Below are positions 1 to 9,223 of a DNA stretch of 64,000 nucleotides, one piece after another. Position 1 is the stretch's first letter, and each line of letters starts with the position of its first letter. The position numbers and the translations under genes were made by a program. The notes beneath the pieces are model-generated. The model was given only the letters and a program-made list of their open reading frames with translations. It was not told the origin of the DNA and made no database searches. The stretch comes from Mycobacterium intracellulare ATCC 13950 (lineage in GTDB: Bacteria; Actinomycetota; Actinomycetes; Mycobacteriales; Mycobacteriaceae), in the NCBI RefSeq assembly GCF_000277125.1, contig NC_016946.1, positions 310,001 to 374,000 on the forward strand. Direction: 5' to 3'.

Positions 1-832
1 GCAAGAACTCGACCGTGCCCGCGCAGGTGTAGCCGATGCTTTGCGCGAACGCCACCGCGTCGGCGCAAATACGTTCGCGCAGTTGTGGATCCAGGTTCGG
101 CGCCGGGGCGATCTCGATCACCTTCTGGTGCCGCCGCTGCACGCTGCAGTCCCGTTCGTAGAGGTGGATCACGTTGCCGTGGTTGTCCGCCAGGATCTGG
201 ACCTCGATGTGGCGCGGGTTGATCACCGCCTGTTCGAGAAACACCGAGGCATCCCCGAAGGCGGATTCGGCCTCCCGGCTGGCCGCCTCGATCGCCTCCG
301 GCAGCGCCGCGGGGTCGGTGACCCGACGCATCCCGCGGCCGCCACCACCGGCGACCGCCTTGACGAACAGCGGAAACGTCATCGACTCGGCGGCCGTCAC
401 CAGCTCGTCCGCCGATGTCGAGGGCGCCGAGGACGCCAGCACCGGCAGGCCCGCCGCCCGCGCCGCCGCGATCGCGCGCGCCTTGTTGCCGGTGAGCTCG
501 AGCACCTCGGCGCTCGGGCCCACGAACGTGATGCCCGCGGCCGCGCACGCCGCCGCCAGGTCCGGGTTCTCGGACAGGAACCCGTAGCCCGGGTAGATGG
601 CGTCCGCCCCGCACGCCTGCGCCGTGCCGACGATGTCGTCGACCGACAGGTAGGCGCGGACCGGGTGGCCCTCCTCACCGATCTGGTAGGACTCGTCGGC
701 CTTGAGCCGGTGCACCGAATTGCGGTCCTCGTAGGGGTAGACCGCCACGGTGGCCATTTCCAGTTCGTAGGCGGCGCGGAAGGCGCGGATCGCGATCTCA
801 CCGCGATTGGCGACCAGGACTTTCGTCAACAC
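1..832 (-). CDS. pyc: Pyruvate carboxylase, N-terminal part (cut by window edge)
   Basis: Pyruvate carboxylase makes oxaloacetate from pyruvate, bicarbonate and ATP. Only the first 277 or so residues are in the window, all from the biotin carboxylase half. The N-terminus reads VLVANRGEIAIRAFRAAYE, followed by VAVYPYEDRNS, YQIGEEG and AIYPGYGFLSENPDLA, which fits pyruvate carboxylase better than acyl-CoA carboxylase alpha subunits. The GTG start at 832 lies five bases past the prpC stop, so the gene looks like the last known member of the prpD-prpB-prpC unit. The methylcitrate cycle consumes oxaloacetate and yields pyruvate, so co-expression makes metabolic sense. The family call is firm; the rest of the gene lies outside the window. 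Confidence 0.88.
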   Translation of the reverse strand, partial: MLTKVLVANRGEIAIRAFRAAYELEMATVAVYPYEDRNSVHRLKADESYQIGEEGHPVRAYLSVDDIVGTAQACGADAIYPGYGFLSENPDLAAACAAAGITFVGPSAEVLELTGNKARAIAAARAAGLPVLASSAPSTSADELVTAAESMTFPLFVKAVAGGGGRGMRRVTDPAALPEAIEAASREAESAFGDASVFLEQAVINPRHIEVQILADNHGNVIHLYERDCSVQRRHQKVIEIAPAPNLDPQLRERICADAVAFAQSIGYTCAGTVEFL

Positions 833-837
833 GGTAC

Positions 838-1965
838 TTACGATAGAGCGCGTTGCGGCGGTCCGACATACTCGCTCAGCGGACGGATCAACGCGTTCGA
901 CGCGGTCTGCTCGATGATGTGCGCCGTCCATCCGGTGATCCGGCTCATCACGAAAATCGGGGTGAAGGCCCCGATGTCGAAGCCCATCAGGTAATAGGCC
1001 GGGCCGGTGGGAAAGTCCAGGTTCGGCTTGATGCCATTGGCTTGGGCCATCCCCTTTTCCAGGACCTCGTAGATGTCGAGCCACCTCTGACCGTCGCGCG
1101 CCGCGGCGACGCGCGTGAGCGCCGCCTTCATGGTCGGCACCCGGGAGTCGCCGTTCTTGTAGACGCGGTGACCGAAGCCCATGATCTTGTCTTTGCGATC
1201 CAGCTTGCCAGACAACCACTCCGAAGCCCGTTCGGCGCTTCCGATTTCGATCATGTCGTGCATGACCGCTTCGTTGGCCCCGCCGTGCAGCGAGCCCTTG
1301 AGCGCACCGATGGCGGCCGTGACCGCGCTGTAGATGTCGGACTGGGTCGAGGTGACCACGCGCGCGGCGAAGGTGGAGGCGTTGAAGCTGTGCTCGGCGT
1401 AGAGCACCATCGACTGTTCGAACGCGTCGACGATCACCTGCTCGGGGACGTCGCCGAAGCACATGTGCAAGAAATTCTGGGCGTAGCTCATGTGGCTGTG
1501 GGGCGCGATGGGTTCCAGTCCGCGCCGGCGGCGCATGTCGGCCGCGACGACGGTGGGCAGCACCGCGAACATCCGCAAGGCCTTGGCGTAGTTGGCCCCC
1601 GGGCTGTTGTCGTCCTCATCGGGATCTTCGGCGCCCATCGAGCTGACGAAGGTGCGCACGACGTCCATGGGGTGGCAGGTGTCGGGCAACTTGGTCAGCA
1701 GCGACAACTGGGACCGGTTCAGCCGACGCGCCGCTCGTTCCCGCTGGGTGAACAGCGCCAGCTGCTGCTCGTCGGGCAACTCGCCGTGCCACAGCAGGTA
1801 GGCGACCTGCTCGAAGCTGCACGTGGCCGCGAGGTCCTGCACGGCGTACCCGCGGTAGGTCAGGGAGTTGGTCTCCGGGACGACCTTGGAGATGGCGGTG
1901 GTGTCGACGACGACGCCGGCCAGGCCTTTGTAAATGCGGGGCTTGTTGTCTTCGACGGTGCTCAT
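838..1965 (-). CDS. prpC: 2-methylcitrate synthase (citrate synthase family)
   Basis: This 375-residue enzyme condenses propionyl-CoA with oxaloacetate to give 2-methylcitrate, the entry step of the methylcitrate cycle; such enzymes often retain citrate synthase activity. The citrate synthase signature GFGHRVYKNGDSR is at about residues 263-275 (His266), the other active-site histidine is in EHSFNAST (His192), and NLDFPTGPAYY holds the late catalytic Asp. The length matches the short PrpC/GltA1 type. The ATG at 1965 overlaps the prpB stop by four bases (ATGA), so translation is probably coupled. The prpD-prpB context is why it is called methylcitrate synthase and not housekeeping citrate synthase. 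Confidence 0.93.
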   Translation of the reverse strand: MSTVEDNKPRIYKGLAGVVVDTTAISKVVPETNSLTYRGYAVQDLAATCSFEQVAYLLWHGELPDEQQLALFTQRERAARRLNRSQLSLLTKLPDTCHPMDVVRTFVSSMGAEDPDEDDNSPGANYAKALRMFAVLPTVVAADMRRRRGLEPIAPHSHMSYAQNFLHMCFGDVPEQVIVDAFEQSMVLYAEHSFNASTFAARVVTSTQSDIYSAVTAAIGALKGSLHGGANEAVMHDMIEIGSAERASEWLSGKLDRKDKIMGFGHRVYKNGDSRVPTMKAALTRVAAARDGQRWLDIYEVLEKGMAQANGIKPNLDFPTGPAYYLMGFDIGAFTPIFVMSRITGWTAHIIEQTASNALIRPLSEYVGPPQRALS

Positions 1966-2879
1966 GGCGCGACTCCTTGGACGGAAAAGTTGTAGAGGTC
2001 GGAATCGAATTGGGTGTAATCGGCGTAGCGCAGCAGTTCGTAGAGGCGGCTGCGGTGCTGCATCCGCTCGGTCAGGCCGGATTGTGTTCCGGTCTCGGCG
2101 ATTTCGCGAAGGCCCGCCTCGACGGCGTGCATGGCCAACCGCAGCGTGGTGACGGGGTAGATCACCACGTTGTAGCCGATGTCGGACAGCTGTTGGGTGG
2201 TCAGCAGCGGCGACTTGCCGAACTCGGTCATGTTGGCCAGCAAGGGTGTGTCCACCGCGGCGCGGAACCGCTCGAATTCCGTTGGGCTGCCCAAGGCTTC
2301 GGTGAAGATCAGGTCCGCACCCGCGTCGGCGTAGGCCTTGGCGCGCTCGATCGCCGCCCCCACCCCCTCGATGCCGGCGGCATCGGTGCGGGCGCAGACG
2401 ATGAAATTCGGGTCGCGGCGCGCGGAGACGGCGGCCCGCAGCCGTTTGATCATCTCGCCGGCCGGCACCACGGCCTTGCCGTCGAGATGCCCGCAGCGCT
2501 TGGGGTTTTCCTGGTCCTCCAGGTGGCAGCCTGCCAGGCCGGCGTCCTCGAGCACCGTCACGGTACGCGCCGCACTCATCGGCTCACCGAAGCCGGTGTC
2601 GGCGTCGATCAGGGTGGGCAGGTCGCTCACCCCCGCGATCTGGGCGCCTCGCCCGCTGACCTCGGTCAGGGTGGTCAGGCCGATGTCGGGCAGGCCGAGG
2701 TCGGCCGAGAGCGCCGCGCCCGACACGTACACGCCGTCGAACCCGAGCTCGGCGACGAGCTTGGCCACCAGTGGTGAGAAGGCGCCCGGGAACCGTTGCA
2801 GCCGACCGCTTTCCAGCGCGGCGCGGAACCGCGCCCGCTTGTCGGTCGCCGGCACGGCCCCGCCGATCAGCCCGCCCAT
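1962..2879 (-). CDS. prpB: Methylisocitrate lyase
   Basis: A 305-residue member of the isocitrate lyase/PEP mutase superfamily that splits 2-methylisocitrate into pyruvate and succinate. The catalytic motif KRCGH is at residues 127-131 (Cys129), and the metal-binding loop DADTGFG is at about 92-98. The ATG at 2879 overlaps the prpD stop in a TGATG arrangement, and the stop overlaps prpC. A longer upstream reading frame exists but runs inside prpD and has no family similarity, so the start at 2879 was chosen. From memory, M. tuberculosis lacks a dedicated PrpB and uses isocitrate lyase for this step, so a dedicated gene points to a non-tuberculous mycobacterium. Confidence 0.93.
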   Translation of the reverse strand: MGGLIGGAVPATDKRARFRAALESGRLQRFPGAFSPLVAKLVAELGFDGVYVSGAALSADLGLPDIGLTTLTEVSGRGAQIAGVSDLPTLIDADTGFGEPMSAARTVTVLEDAGLAGCHLEDQENPKRCGHLDGKAVVPAGEMIKRLRAAVSARRDPNFIVCARTDAAGIEGVGAAIERAKAYADAGADLIFTEALGSPTEFERFRAAVDTPLLANMTEFGKSPLLTTQQLSDIGYNVVIYPVTTLRLAMHAVEAGLREIAETGTQSGLTERMQHRSRLYELLRYADYTQFDSDLYNFSVQGVAP

Positions 2880-4393
2880 CAGAAGATCCCCGGCCCGATC
2901 GCGGGCGCCTTGTCGAGAATCAGCGGAGCGACCGTGATGTTGAGCGCGCCCAAAGCGCCCGCCTGCAGGTCCGCCAGGGCTTCGGCGGCCGACAGGAACC
3001 GCTGCTGCTCGCCCTCGCCGACCACGCCCTCGGCCAGCTCGGTGAACTTCCCGACGTACTGCTTGCGCTCGAATGGCCGCGCCCCCAGGGGATGAGCGTC
3101 GGCGACGGCGATCTCGTCGACGATGACCTCGCCGTTCTTGAGGGTGACCTCCGCGCGCGCGCCGAACGCCTTCTCCGCCGGATCGGTCGAGTGGTAGCGC
3201 CGGGTCCATTCGGGATCCTCGACCGTCGAGATCTTGTGCCACAGCTCGACGGTGTCGGGGCGGCGCGCCCGCTGCGGCGCATACGAGCGCTCGTGATGCC
3301 AGGTGCCGTCCTGCAGCGCGACCGCGAAGATGTACATCACCGAGTGATCCAGCGTTTCGCGCGAAGCGTCGGGATCGAACTTCTGCGGATCGCCCGACCC
3401 GGTGCCGATCACGTAGTGGGTGTGATGGCTGGTGTGCAGCACGATGGTCGCGACCTGATTCAGATCGCCGATCCGTTCGCGCATCCGGCGCGCGAGGTCG
3501 ATCAGCGCCTGACTCTGATACTCCGCCGAGTGTTCCTTGGTGTAGCTGTCGAGGATGGCGCGCTTGGGCTCGCCGGGCTCGGGCAGCGGGACGTGATAGG
3601 TGTGCTCGGGCCCCGAAAGCAGCCAGCCGATCACGCCGTCCTCGCCCTCCCAGATCGGGGCCGGCGCGCCCTCACCGCGCATGGCGCGGTCGACGGCCTC
3701 GATGGCGACCTTGCCCGCCCAGGCGGGCGCGTACGCCTTCCAGCTCGAGATCAGGCCCTTGCGCGACTGCCGGGTCGACGTCGTCAGGTGCAGCGCCTGG
3801 CCGATCGCCTGATAGATGGTCTCTTTGTCCAGGCCCAACATCGTGCCCAGGCCGGCTGCCACCGACGGGCCCAGGTGCGCGACGTGGTCAATCTTGTGCT
3901 CGTGCAGGCAGATTCCCTTGACCAGGTCGATCTGGATCTCGTAGCCGGTCGCGATGCCCCGGATCAGGTCGGCGCCGCCGATCCCCAGGTGCTGCGCCAC
4001 CGCCACCAGGGCGGGAATGTTGTCACCGGGATGCGAGTACTCTTCGGCCAGAAACGTGTCGTGGAAATCCAATTCGCGCACCGCGACGCCGTTGGCCCAG
4101 GCCGCCCACTCCGGGGAGTAGTCGCCCTCGATCCCGAAAACCTTGGCGCCCTTGGCCGCGGCGGGGTGCGCCCGCGCCTGAGCCCGCGCGACCGCCACCG
4201 GCCGGCGGAGCAGCGAGGCGGCCGAGACGGCGGCGTTGTCGATGATGCGGTTGATCACCATCGCCTCGACGTCGGCGGGCACGGCGACCGGGTCGGCCGC
4301 GACCTCGGCAATCTTCCACGCGAGGTGTTCACTGCGGGGGAAGTCGTCGGCGCTACGACGGGTTCGAACATCATGAATGCGCATAACTCGCAC
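2879..4393 (-). CDS. prpD: 2-methylcitrate dehydratase
   Basis: A MmgE/PrpD-family protein of about 504 residues that dehydrates 2-methylcitrate to 2-methylaconitate in propionate breakdown. The N-terminal stretch [19 protein letters not shown] and the blocks [19 protein letters not shown] and [18 protein letters not shown] look like actinobacterial PrpD. The start may be GTG at 4393 or ATG at 4384; neither has a clear ribosome binding site, and a leaderless transcript is possible. It is the first gene of the unit and is divergent from prpR across about 110 bp that should hold both promoters and the regulator sites. Confidence 0.93.
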   Translation of the reverse strand: MRVMRIHDVRTRRSADDFPRSEHLAWKIAEVAADPVAVPADVEAMVINRIIDNAAVSAASLLRRPVAVARAQARAHPAAAKGAKVFGIEGDYSPEWAAWANGVAVRELDFHDTFLAEEYSHPGDNIPALVAVAQHLGIGGADLIRGIATGYEIQIDLVKGICLHEHKIDHVAHLGPSVAAGLGTMLGLDKETIYQAIGQALHLTTSTRQSRKGLISSWKAYAPAWAGKVAIEAVDRAMRGEGAPAPIWEGEDGVIGWLLSGPEHTYHVPLPEPGEPKRAILDSYTKEHSAEYQSQALIDLARRMRERIGDLNQVATIVLHTSHHTHYVIGTGSGDPQKFDPDASRETLDHSVMYIFAVALQDGTWHHERSYAPQRARRPDTVELWHKISTVEDPEWTRRYHSTDPAEKAFGARAEVTLKNGEVIVDEIAVADAHPLGARPFERKQYVGKFTELAEGVVGEGEQQRFLSAAEALADLQAGALGALNITVAPLILDKAPAIGPGIF

Positions 4394-4454
4394 AGTACGC
4401 AGGGCTGAAGTCGGCGTAAATCCCCTGTAAAAGCGTAATCTTGTGTCCTTGTCC

Positions 4455-4482
4455 GCGGCAGTTTGCGAATGTTGTGAAAGGA
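4455..4482. promoter_or_regulatory. Possible PrpR/RamB-type binding site
   Basis: In the prpD-prpR gap lies AGTTTGCGAA (4460-4469), followed closely by GTTGTGAAAG. Corynebacterial RamB sites are built around AATTTGC-like cores, so this is a reasonable autoregulatory operator. Position and resemblance are the only evidence; no symmetrical partner is exact. Confidence 0.33.
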
Positions 4483-4503
4483 CTTGGGCGTACGGTGGGT
4501 TCC

Positions 4504-5928
4504 GTGGCGAAGACGTTCGCCGGCGCGCGGCTACGGCGATTGCGCGAGGAGCAGGGGCTGACCCAGGTGGCGCTGGCCCGCGTCCTGGGGCTGTCGACCA
4601 GCTACGTCAACCAGCTGGAAAACGACCAGCGCCCGATCACCGTGCCGGTACTGCTCACGCTCACCGAACGATTCGACCTGCCGAGCCAGTACTTCGCGCC
4701 GGAGTCCGACGCCCGCTTGATCTCCGACCTGCGGGAGGTGCTCGCCGAGGCGCCCGCGACGGCCGGGCAGGTCGAGGAGCTCGTCGCCCGCATGCCCGCG
4801 ATCGGTCAGACCCTGGTCAACCTGCACAGGCGGCTGCACGACACGACGGCCGACCTGGAGGCCCTGCACAGTCGCGCGAATTCGGAAGTCTCGGACGCGT
4901 CGTCGCTGTCCCAGCAGCCGATGCCGTTCGAAGAGGTTCGCGATTTCTTCTACGACCGCAAGAACTACATCGGCGAACTGGATCTCGCGGCCGAAGAGCT
5001 GTTCACCAAGAACCACTTGCGAATCGGCGGACTCGACGGCCAGCTCGCGGAGCTGCTCGCCGAACAGCTCGGCGTCTCGGTGGTGATCGACGACGGTCAG
5101 GTGTTGGATCCCAACTCCAAACGCCGGTTCGCGCCCGAATCGAAAACCCTGTACCTGGCTCGGTGGCTGCATCCGGGCCAGCGTGCCTTTCAACTCGCCA
5201 CCCAGATCGCCCTGCTCACCCAGGCCAAGTTGATCACCGGGATCATCGCCGGCGACGACCAGCTCAGCGACGACGCCCGCAGCGTGGCGCGCATCGGGCT
5301 GGCCAACTATTTCGCCGGCGCCCTGCTGCTTCCCTACCTGAGATTCCTCGAGGCCGCCGAGGACGTCCGCTACGACATCGACCAGCTGGCAAGGCGATTC
5401 GAGGTGGGATTCGAAACCATCTGCCACCGGCTGTCCACCCTGCAGCGCCCGAACGCGCGGGGCGTGCCGTTCATCTTCGTCCGCACCGACAGCGCCGGCA
5501 ACATCTCTAAACGCCAGTCCGCCACCGCTTTTCACTTCTCACGCGTCGGCGGCAACTGTCCGCTGTGGGTGGTCCACCACGCGTTCTCGCGGCCCGGCCA
5601 GTTTCTGACCCAAGTCGCGCAGATGCCCGACGAGCGCACCTACTTCTGGGTCGCGCGAACCACCACGACGGAGCCGAGCCGATACCTCGGCCCGGACAAG
5701 AGTTTCGCCATCGGACTGGGGTGCGACGTCGCGCACGCGGAGAAGCTGATCTACTCCGTCGGCATCGATTTGGGCGACGCCGAGTCGATCGTGCCGATCG
5801 GCGCCGGCTGCAAGATCTGCGACCGGCCCGCGTGCCCGCAACGCGCGTTCCCATACCTCGGCCATCCGGTGTACGTCGACCCCCACAGCAGCACCGATCT
5901 GCCGTATCCGCCGGCGATCACGCCTTGA
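4504..5928 (+). CDS. prpR: Transcriptional regulator of propionate genes, PrpR/RamB type
   Basis: A 474-residue XRE-family regulator divergent from prpDBC. The helix-turn-helix spans about residues 5-60 and includes [19 protein letters not shown] and [16 protein letters not shown] long ImmA/IrrE-like central region and a C-terminal cysteine cluster ([16 protein letters not shown]) follow, as in RamB/PrpR proteins; the cysteines in M. tuberculosis PrpR are reported to hold an iron-sulfur cluster. The family activates methylcitrate and glyoxylate genes in response to propionyl-CoA. The start chosen is GTG 4504, matching the family N-terminus; GTG 4495 and TTG 4486 are in frame and nearer to the AAAGGA at about 4477-4482. 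The 3' end overlaps the next gene by 11 bp. Confidence 0.88.
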   Translation: MAKTFAGARLRRLREEQGLTQVALARVLGLSTSYVNQLENDQRPITVPVLLTLTERFDLPSQYFAPESDARLISDLREVLAEAPATAGQVEELVARMPAIGQTLVNLHRRLHDTTADLEALHSRANSEVSDASSLSQQPMPFEEVRDFFYDRKNYIGELDLAAEELFTKNHLRIGGLDGQLAELLAEQLGVSVVIDDGQVLDPNSKRRFAPESKTLYLARWLHPGQRAFQLATQIALLTQAKLITGIIAGDDQLSDDARSVARIGLANYFAGALLLPYLRFLEAAEDVRYDIDQLARRFEVGFETICHRLSTLQRPNARGVPFIFVRTDSAGNISKRQSATAFHFSRVGGNCPLWVVHHAFSRPGQFLTQVAQMPDERTYFWVARTTTTEPSRYLGPDKSFAIGLGCDVAHAEKLIYSVGIDLGDAESIVPIGAGCKICDRPACPQRAFPYLGHPVYVDPHSSTDLPYPPAITP

Positions 5929-6796
5929 GCGCGGTCAGGTCGGGCCGGCCGCCGAGGCGCTGAACGGTAGCGCTGGCGGCCGCGGCCGCAAGCTCGCCGG
6001 CCTCCGGTGGTGCGGCGCCATCACGCAGCGCGGCGATCAGCCCGGCCACGAACGCGTCGCCCGCGCCGGTCGGATCCACCACGTCGACGTCGGCGAATTC
6101 GAAGAGCCGGCTGCCACCGTCCCACGCCACCAGGTCACCGACCTTCGGAACCGCGAGGGCGACCAGTCCCGGACCGCAGGTCAACAGGCGGTCGGCCAGC
6201 TCGCGCGCCTGCGCCGCCGTGCCGATCTCCCGGCCCGCGATGAGCGAGGCTTCCGTGGCGTCGGCGCGGATCACGTCGACCGCCGCGAGCAGGTCGGCCC
6301 GAATGTGCTCGGCGGGCGCGCCGTCGGCCACGACGCGCAGACCCCGCCGCCGAGCGCGTTGCGCGGCTTCCAACGCGGTGGCCGGCGGCTGCTGCAGCTG
6401 AATGGAAACGGTGTCGGCGGTGTCGAACACGGACCGATCGAGGTCGGCGACTTGGATCAGCGAGCTTTCGGGCACGTCTTCGAGGAGCATGCGTTCCGGC
6501 GGTTTTGGGACCACATCGATCAACAGCGCCGTGGTGCCGCGACGCGCGACGCCGCCGACGTCGATGCCGTCCCGTTGGGCCTGCGCCAGGATCGACGTCC
6601 CCGCGTCGTCGTCACCGGCCACCGCGATGAGGGCGACCGGTACACCCAGCTGCGCCAGGCCGACCGCCTGATTGGCGCCCTTGCCGCCCAGCAGCTCCTT
6701 GCGCTGCAGGACCGTGGTGGAATCGTCGGTCGTCGGCGGCCCATCGGTACGCAGCACCAGATCGCGTGCGATCTGGCCGATCACGACAACGCCCAT
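5918..6796 (-). CDS. PfkB/ribokinase-family carbohydrate kinase
   Basis: A 292-residue sugar kinase that would phosphorylate a sugar or nucleoside with ATP. The N-terminal PfkB signature is at LGGKGANQAVGLAQLG, and the C-terminal one is DPTGAGDAFVAGL with the GAGD anion hole and catalytic Asp. Length and the opening MGVVVIGQIARDLV fit ribokinase-like enzymes. The substrate cannot be read from the sequence. It is convergent with prpR (11-bp overlap) and divergent from the 2-hydroxyacid dehydrogenase gene, whose start is 54 bp away across an inverted repeat. Confidence 0.82.
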   Translation of the reverse strand: MGVVVIGQIARDLVLRTDGPPTTDDSTTVLQRKELLGGKGANQAVGLAQLGVPVALIAVAGDDDAGTSILAQAQRDGIDVGGVARRGTTALLIDVVPKPPERMLLEDVPESSLIQVADLDRSVFDTADTVSIQLQQPPATALEAAQRARRRGLRVVADGAPAEHIRADLLAAVDVIRADATEASLIAGREIGTAAQARELADRLLTCGPGLVALAVPKVGDLVAWDGGSRLFEFADVDVVDPTGAGDAFVAGLIAALRDGAAPPEAGELAAAAASATVQRLGGRPDLTALKA

Positions 6797-6805
6797 GGGT
6801 CCACA

Positions 6806-6826
6806 GTGCCCGGTCTTGACGGGCAC
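6806..6826. promoter_or_regulatory. Inverted repeat between divergent kinase and dehydrogenase genes
   Basis: GTGCCCG (6806-6812) and CGGGCAC (6820-6826) form a perfect 7-bp inverted repeat with a 7-bp spacer, inside the 54-bp gap between two divergent starts. It could be an operator shared by both genes. No regulator is encoded next to it. Confidence 0.35.
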
Positions 6827-6850
6827 GGCAACGCGATGATCGAGTGAGCC

Positions 6851-7840
6851 ATGCCCAAGGTCGCGGTACTCGACGACTACGCGGGAGTGGCGTTGCGGGT
6901 CGCCGACTGGTCGCCCGTGCAGACACGCTCGGAGGTAACCGTTTTCGATCGCCACCTCTCCGAGGACGCGGCCGCCGAAGCGCTGCGGCCGTTCGACGTG
7001 GTGTGCACCCTGCGCGAGCGGATGGCGTTTCCGTCGACCCTCATCGCGCGGCTGCCGAACCTGAAACTGATCACCATCGTCGGCAGGAGCCTGCCGAACC
7101 TGGACCTGGCCGCCGCCACCGAGCACGGGATCCTGGTCGCTCACTCCGATTTCGCGCATCCCCGATTCAGGGCAATGCGCGATGCGACGCCGGAACTCGC
7201 GTGGGGCCTGATGATCGCGACGGTGCGCAATCTCGCCGAAGAGCATCGCAACATGCGCGACGGCGGTTGGCAGAGCGCCGCAGGTATGACGCTGGCGGGC
7301 AAGACGCTCGGCCTGCTCGGTCTGGGCAGGGTCGGCAGACGAATGGCCGAGTATGCCAAGGCGTTCGGCATGGACGTGATCGCGTGGAGCCAAAATCTCA
7401 CCGCGGACACCGCCGCGAGCGTGGGGGCCCGGCGCGTGCAGAAGTCGGAGCTGTTCGCTGCCTCCGACGTGGTCTCCATCCATGTGGTGCTCTCGGAGCG
7501 CACCCGGGGGCTGGTCGGCGCGTCCGAGCTGGCCTTGATGCAGCCGCACGCCTACCTGATCAACACGTCGCGGGGTCCGATCGTCGACGAGGCTGCGCTG
7601 CTCGCGGCGTTGGAGTCGGGGCGCATCGCCGGTGCCGGGCTGGACGTGTACGACGTCGAACCGCTGCCCGGCGATCACCGGTTGCGGCGGCTGCCGAATG
7701 TGACGCTGTCTCCTCACCTGGGGTACGTCACCCGCGAGATGCTCGGCGCCTTCTACTCCGACACCGTGGAGTCAGTGGTGGCATGGCTGGACGGGACGCC
7801 CGTTCGGATCGCCAATCCCGAGGTGTTGCACCGACGCTGA
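6851..7840 (+). CDS. D-2-hydroxyacid dehydrogenase family protein
   Basis: A 329-residue NAD-dependent dehydrogenase of the D-isomer-specific 2-hydroxyacid family (phosphoglycerate dehydrogenase-like). The Rossmann motif is LGLLGLGRVGRRMAEYAKAF at about residues 150-170. The catalytic Arg lies in INTSRGPIVDE, followed by the Glu-containing segment, and the catalytic His is in LSPHLGYVT near residue 290. There is no ACT or other C-terminal regulatory domain, so it is not full-length SerA. The substrate is unknown. It is divergent from the PfkB kinase and may act with it on a sugar acid; that link is inferred from position only. Confidence 0.82.
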   Translation: MPKVAVLDDYAGVALRVADWSPVQTRSEVTVFDRHLSEDAAAEALRPFDVVCTLRERMAFPSTLIARLPNLKLITIVGRSLPNLDLAAATEHGILVAHSDFAHPRFRAMRDATPELAWGLMIATVRNLAEEHRNMRDGGWQSAAGMTLAGKTLGLLGLGRVGRRMAEYAKAFGMDVIAWSQNLTADTAASVGARRVQKSELFAASDVVSIHVVLSERTRGLVGASELALMQPHAYLINTSRGPIVDEAALLAALESGRIAGAGLDVYDVEPLPGDHRLRRLPNVTLSPHLGYVTREMLGAFYSDTVESVVAWLDGTPVRIANPEVLHRR

Positions 7841-7844
7841 CCGC

Positions 7845-8453
7845 TCACTTCCGTTTCCAGTGCGGGCTTTTGACCGCGTCGAGAGCCTCGGTGACGTAGC
7901 GGTCGAGTGGCCGCGGCTTTCCCGATTGTCGTACCCATTGCTGGAAGGCGAAATCCGCCGCCGCGAAGGCCAGTTGGACCAGCAAGCCGGGACGCAGATC
8001 GGCGTCGGCGTTGACGCCCATTCGTTCGGCGATGAGTTTGGTCGCCCGGTCCTTGTCGGCGGGCCGGTGCACCGTGACCTTGTCGAGCAGGTCGGGGGCC
8101 ACCAGCAGGGCTTCGCGCCATTCCTCGGTGTCGGCCTGCTCGAACGAGCGGGTGCGGGTGACGATGGCGTTGATCAGCGCGATGTCGGGTGGTTCGGCGG
8201 CCGGGCGGCCTTCGAGGAGGTTGACTATCGCGGCGCCGCCATAGCGCACCGGCGCAAGCAGCAGCTCCTCCTTCGCCGGCACGTGGCGGAAGAAGGTGCG
8301 CGGGGAAACGCCTGCGGCCGTGGCGATTTCCTCCGTCGTCACCGCGTCATACCCGCGCTCCACGAACAGCCGGAACGCCGCGCGCCGGATGTCGGCGCGG
8401 ATCTGCGCGCGCTGCCGATCGCGGAGCGACTCTGGTCGGGTGGGCGAGGTCAC
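7845..8453 (-). CDS. TetR-family transcriptional regulator
   Basis: A 202-residue one-domain repressor candidate. The N-terminal DNA-binding part (about residues 12-60) contains DIRRAAFRLFVERGYDAVTTE followed by AAGVSPRTFFRHVPAKEELL, the usual TetR helix-turn-helix. The C-terminal ligand region has no recognised specificity. Its start overlaps the stop of the upstream SDR gene by four bases (8450-8453), so it is the last gene of an apparent unit SDR, VOC protein and reductase, which it may control through the palindrome at 10863-10877. Confidence 0.85.
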   Translation of the reverse strand: MTSPTRPESLRDRQRAQIRADIRRAAFRLFVERGYDAVTTEEIATAAGVSPRTFFRHVPAKEELLLAPVRYGGAAIVNLLEGRPAAEPPDIALINAIVTRTRSFEQADTEEWREALLVAPDLLDKVTVHRPADKDRATKLIAERMGVNADADLRPGLLVQLAFAAADFAFQQWVRQSGKPRPLDRYVTEALDAVKSPHWKRK

Positions 8454-9223
8454 CGGAAGCAGCCGATCCCGCCGTCGACGTGGATGGTCTGCCCGGTGAT
8501 GAACGTCGCGTCACTGCCGAGCAGGAACGCCACCAGCGCGCCCACGTCGGTGCGGACGTCGCCGATGCGCTTCATCGGGACGCGGCCCACGGCCTTCTCG
8601 TATTCCTTGGGCGCGAACGACTTCCAGTACTTGACGCCGTCCGACTCGGCGAATGGGCAGATGACGTTGACGCGGATGTTATCGCGTCCCCATTCGAGCG
8701 CCGCGACCTTGGACAGCCCGCGGATGCCTTCCTTGGCGGCCGCGTACCCGCCCCACTTGGGCTCGCCGCCGGTACCCGTCCCGGAGCCGAGGTTGACGAT
8801 CGACCCGCCGCCCTCCCTGACCATCAGCGGGTGCACGGCCTGCATGAGCAGGAAGGTCGCCCGGGGCCCGACGTCGTAGCCGAGCGCGAGGTCTTCGGTG
8901 GTGATGTCGACGAACGCCTTGGGCTCGTTGGTGGCGATCGCGTTGTTCACCAGGCCGTGCACGGCACCGAAGGCGTCGATCGCGGCGGTCGCGATCCGCG
9001 GCGCACTGTCGGGGTCGCGCAGGTCGGCGACGAGCCGTTCGACCCGTCCGATCGCCCTGAGTTCGGTGGTGGTCGCCTCGAGGGCCTCCTCCTGGATGTC
9101 GACCAGCAGCACCGCCGCGCCGCGTTCGAGCAACGCGGTGGCCACGCCCTTGCCGACGCCCTGGGCGGCGCCGGTGACGATCGCGACGTGCCCGCGCATC
9201 GAATCGGGGTGGCTGTAGCTCAT
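8450..9223 (-). CDS. SDR family oxidoreductase
   Basis: A 257-residue classical short-chain dehydrogenase. The cofactor motif TGAAQGVG is at residues 17-24, NNA at 93-95, the catalytic Ser at about 147 (NLGSGTG) and YAAAK at 160-164. The C-terminal ITGQTIHVDGGIG matches FabG-like enzymes. A preceding VAD aspartate suggests NAD(H) or mixed preference, but this is not certain. Start and stop overlap the VOC gene (9220-9223) and the TetR gene by four bases each, so translation is coupled. The substrate is unknown. Confidence 0.85.
   Translation of the reverse strand: MSYSHPDSMRGHVAIVTGAAQGVGKGVATALLERGAAVLLVDIQEEALEATTTELRAIGRVERLVADLRDPDSAPRIATAAIDAFGAVHGLVNNAIATNEPKAFVDITTEDLALGYDVGPRATFLLMQAVHPLMVREGGGSIVNLGSGTGTGGEPKWGGYAAAKEGIRGLSKVAALEWGRDNIRVNVICPFAESDGVKYWKSFAPKEYEKAVGRVPMKRIGDVRTDVGALVAFLLGSDATFITGQTIHVDGGIGCFR

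Noticed and set aside
1962..3242. A longer frame in front of prpB (426 residues)
   Set aside because: The extra N-terminal part runs antisense-free inside prpD in another frame, is Arg/Gly-rich and has no PrpB similarity; ATG 2879 overlaps the prpD stop as expected.
2771..4408. A 545-codon plus-strand frame opposite prpD
   Set aside because: Arg/Gly/Asp-rich composition typical of antisense frames in high-GC DNA; the minus strand encodes a clear PrpD.
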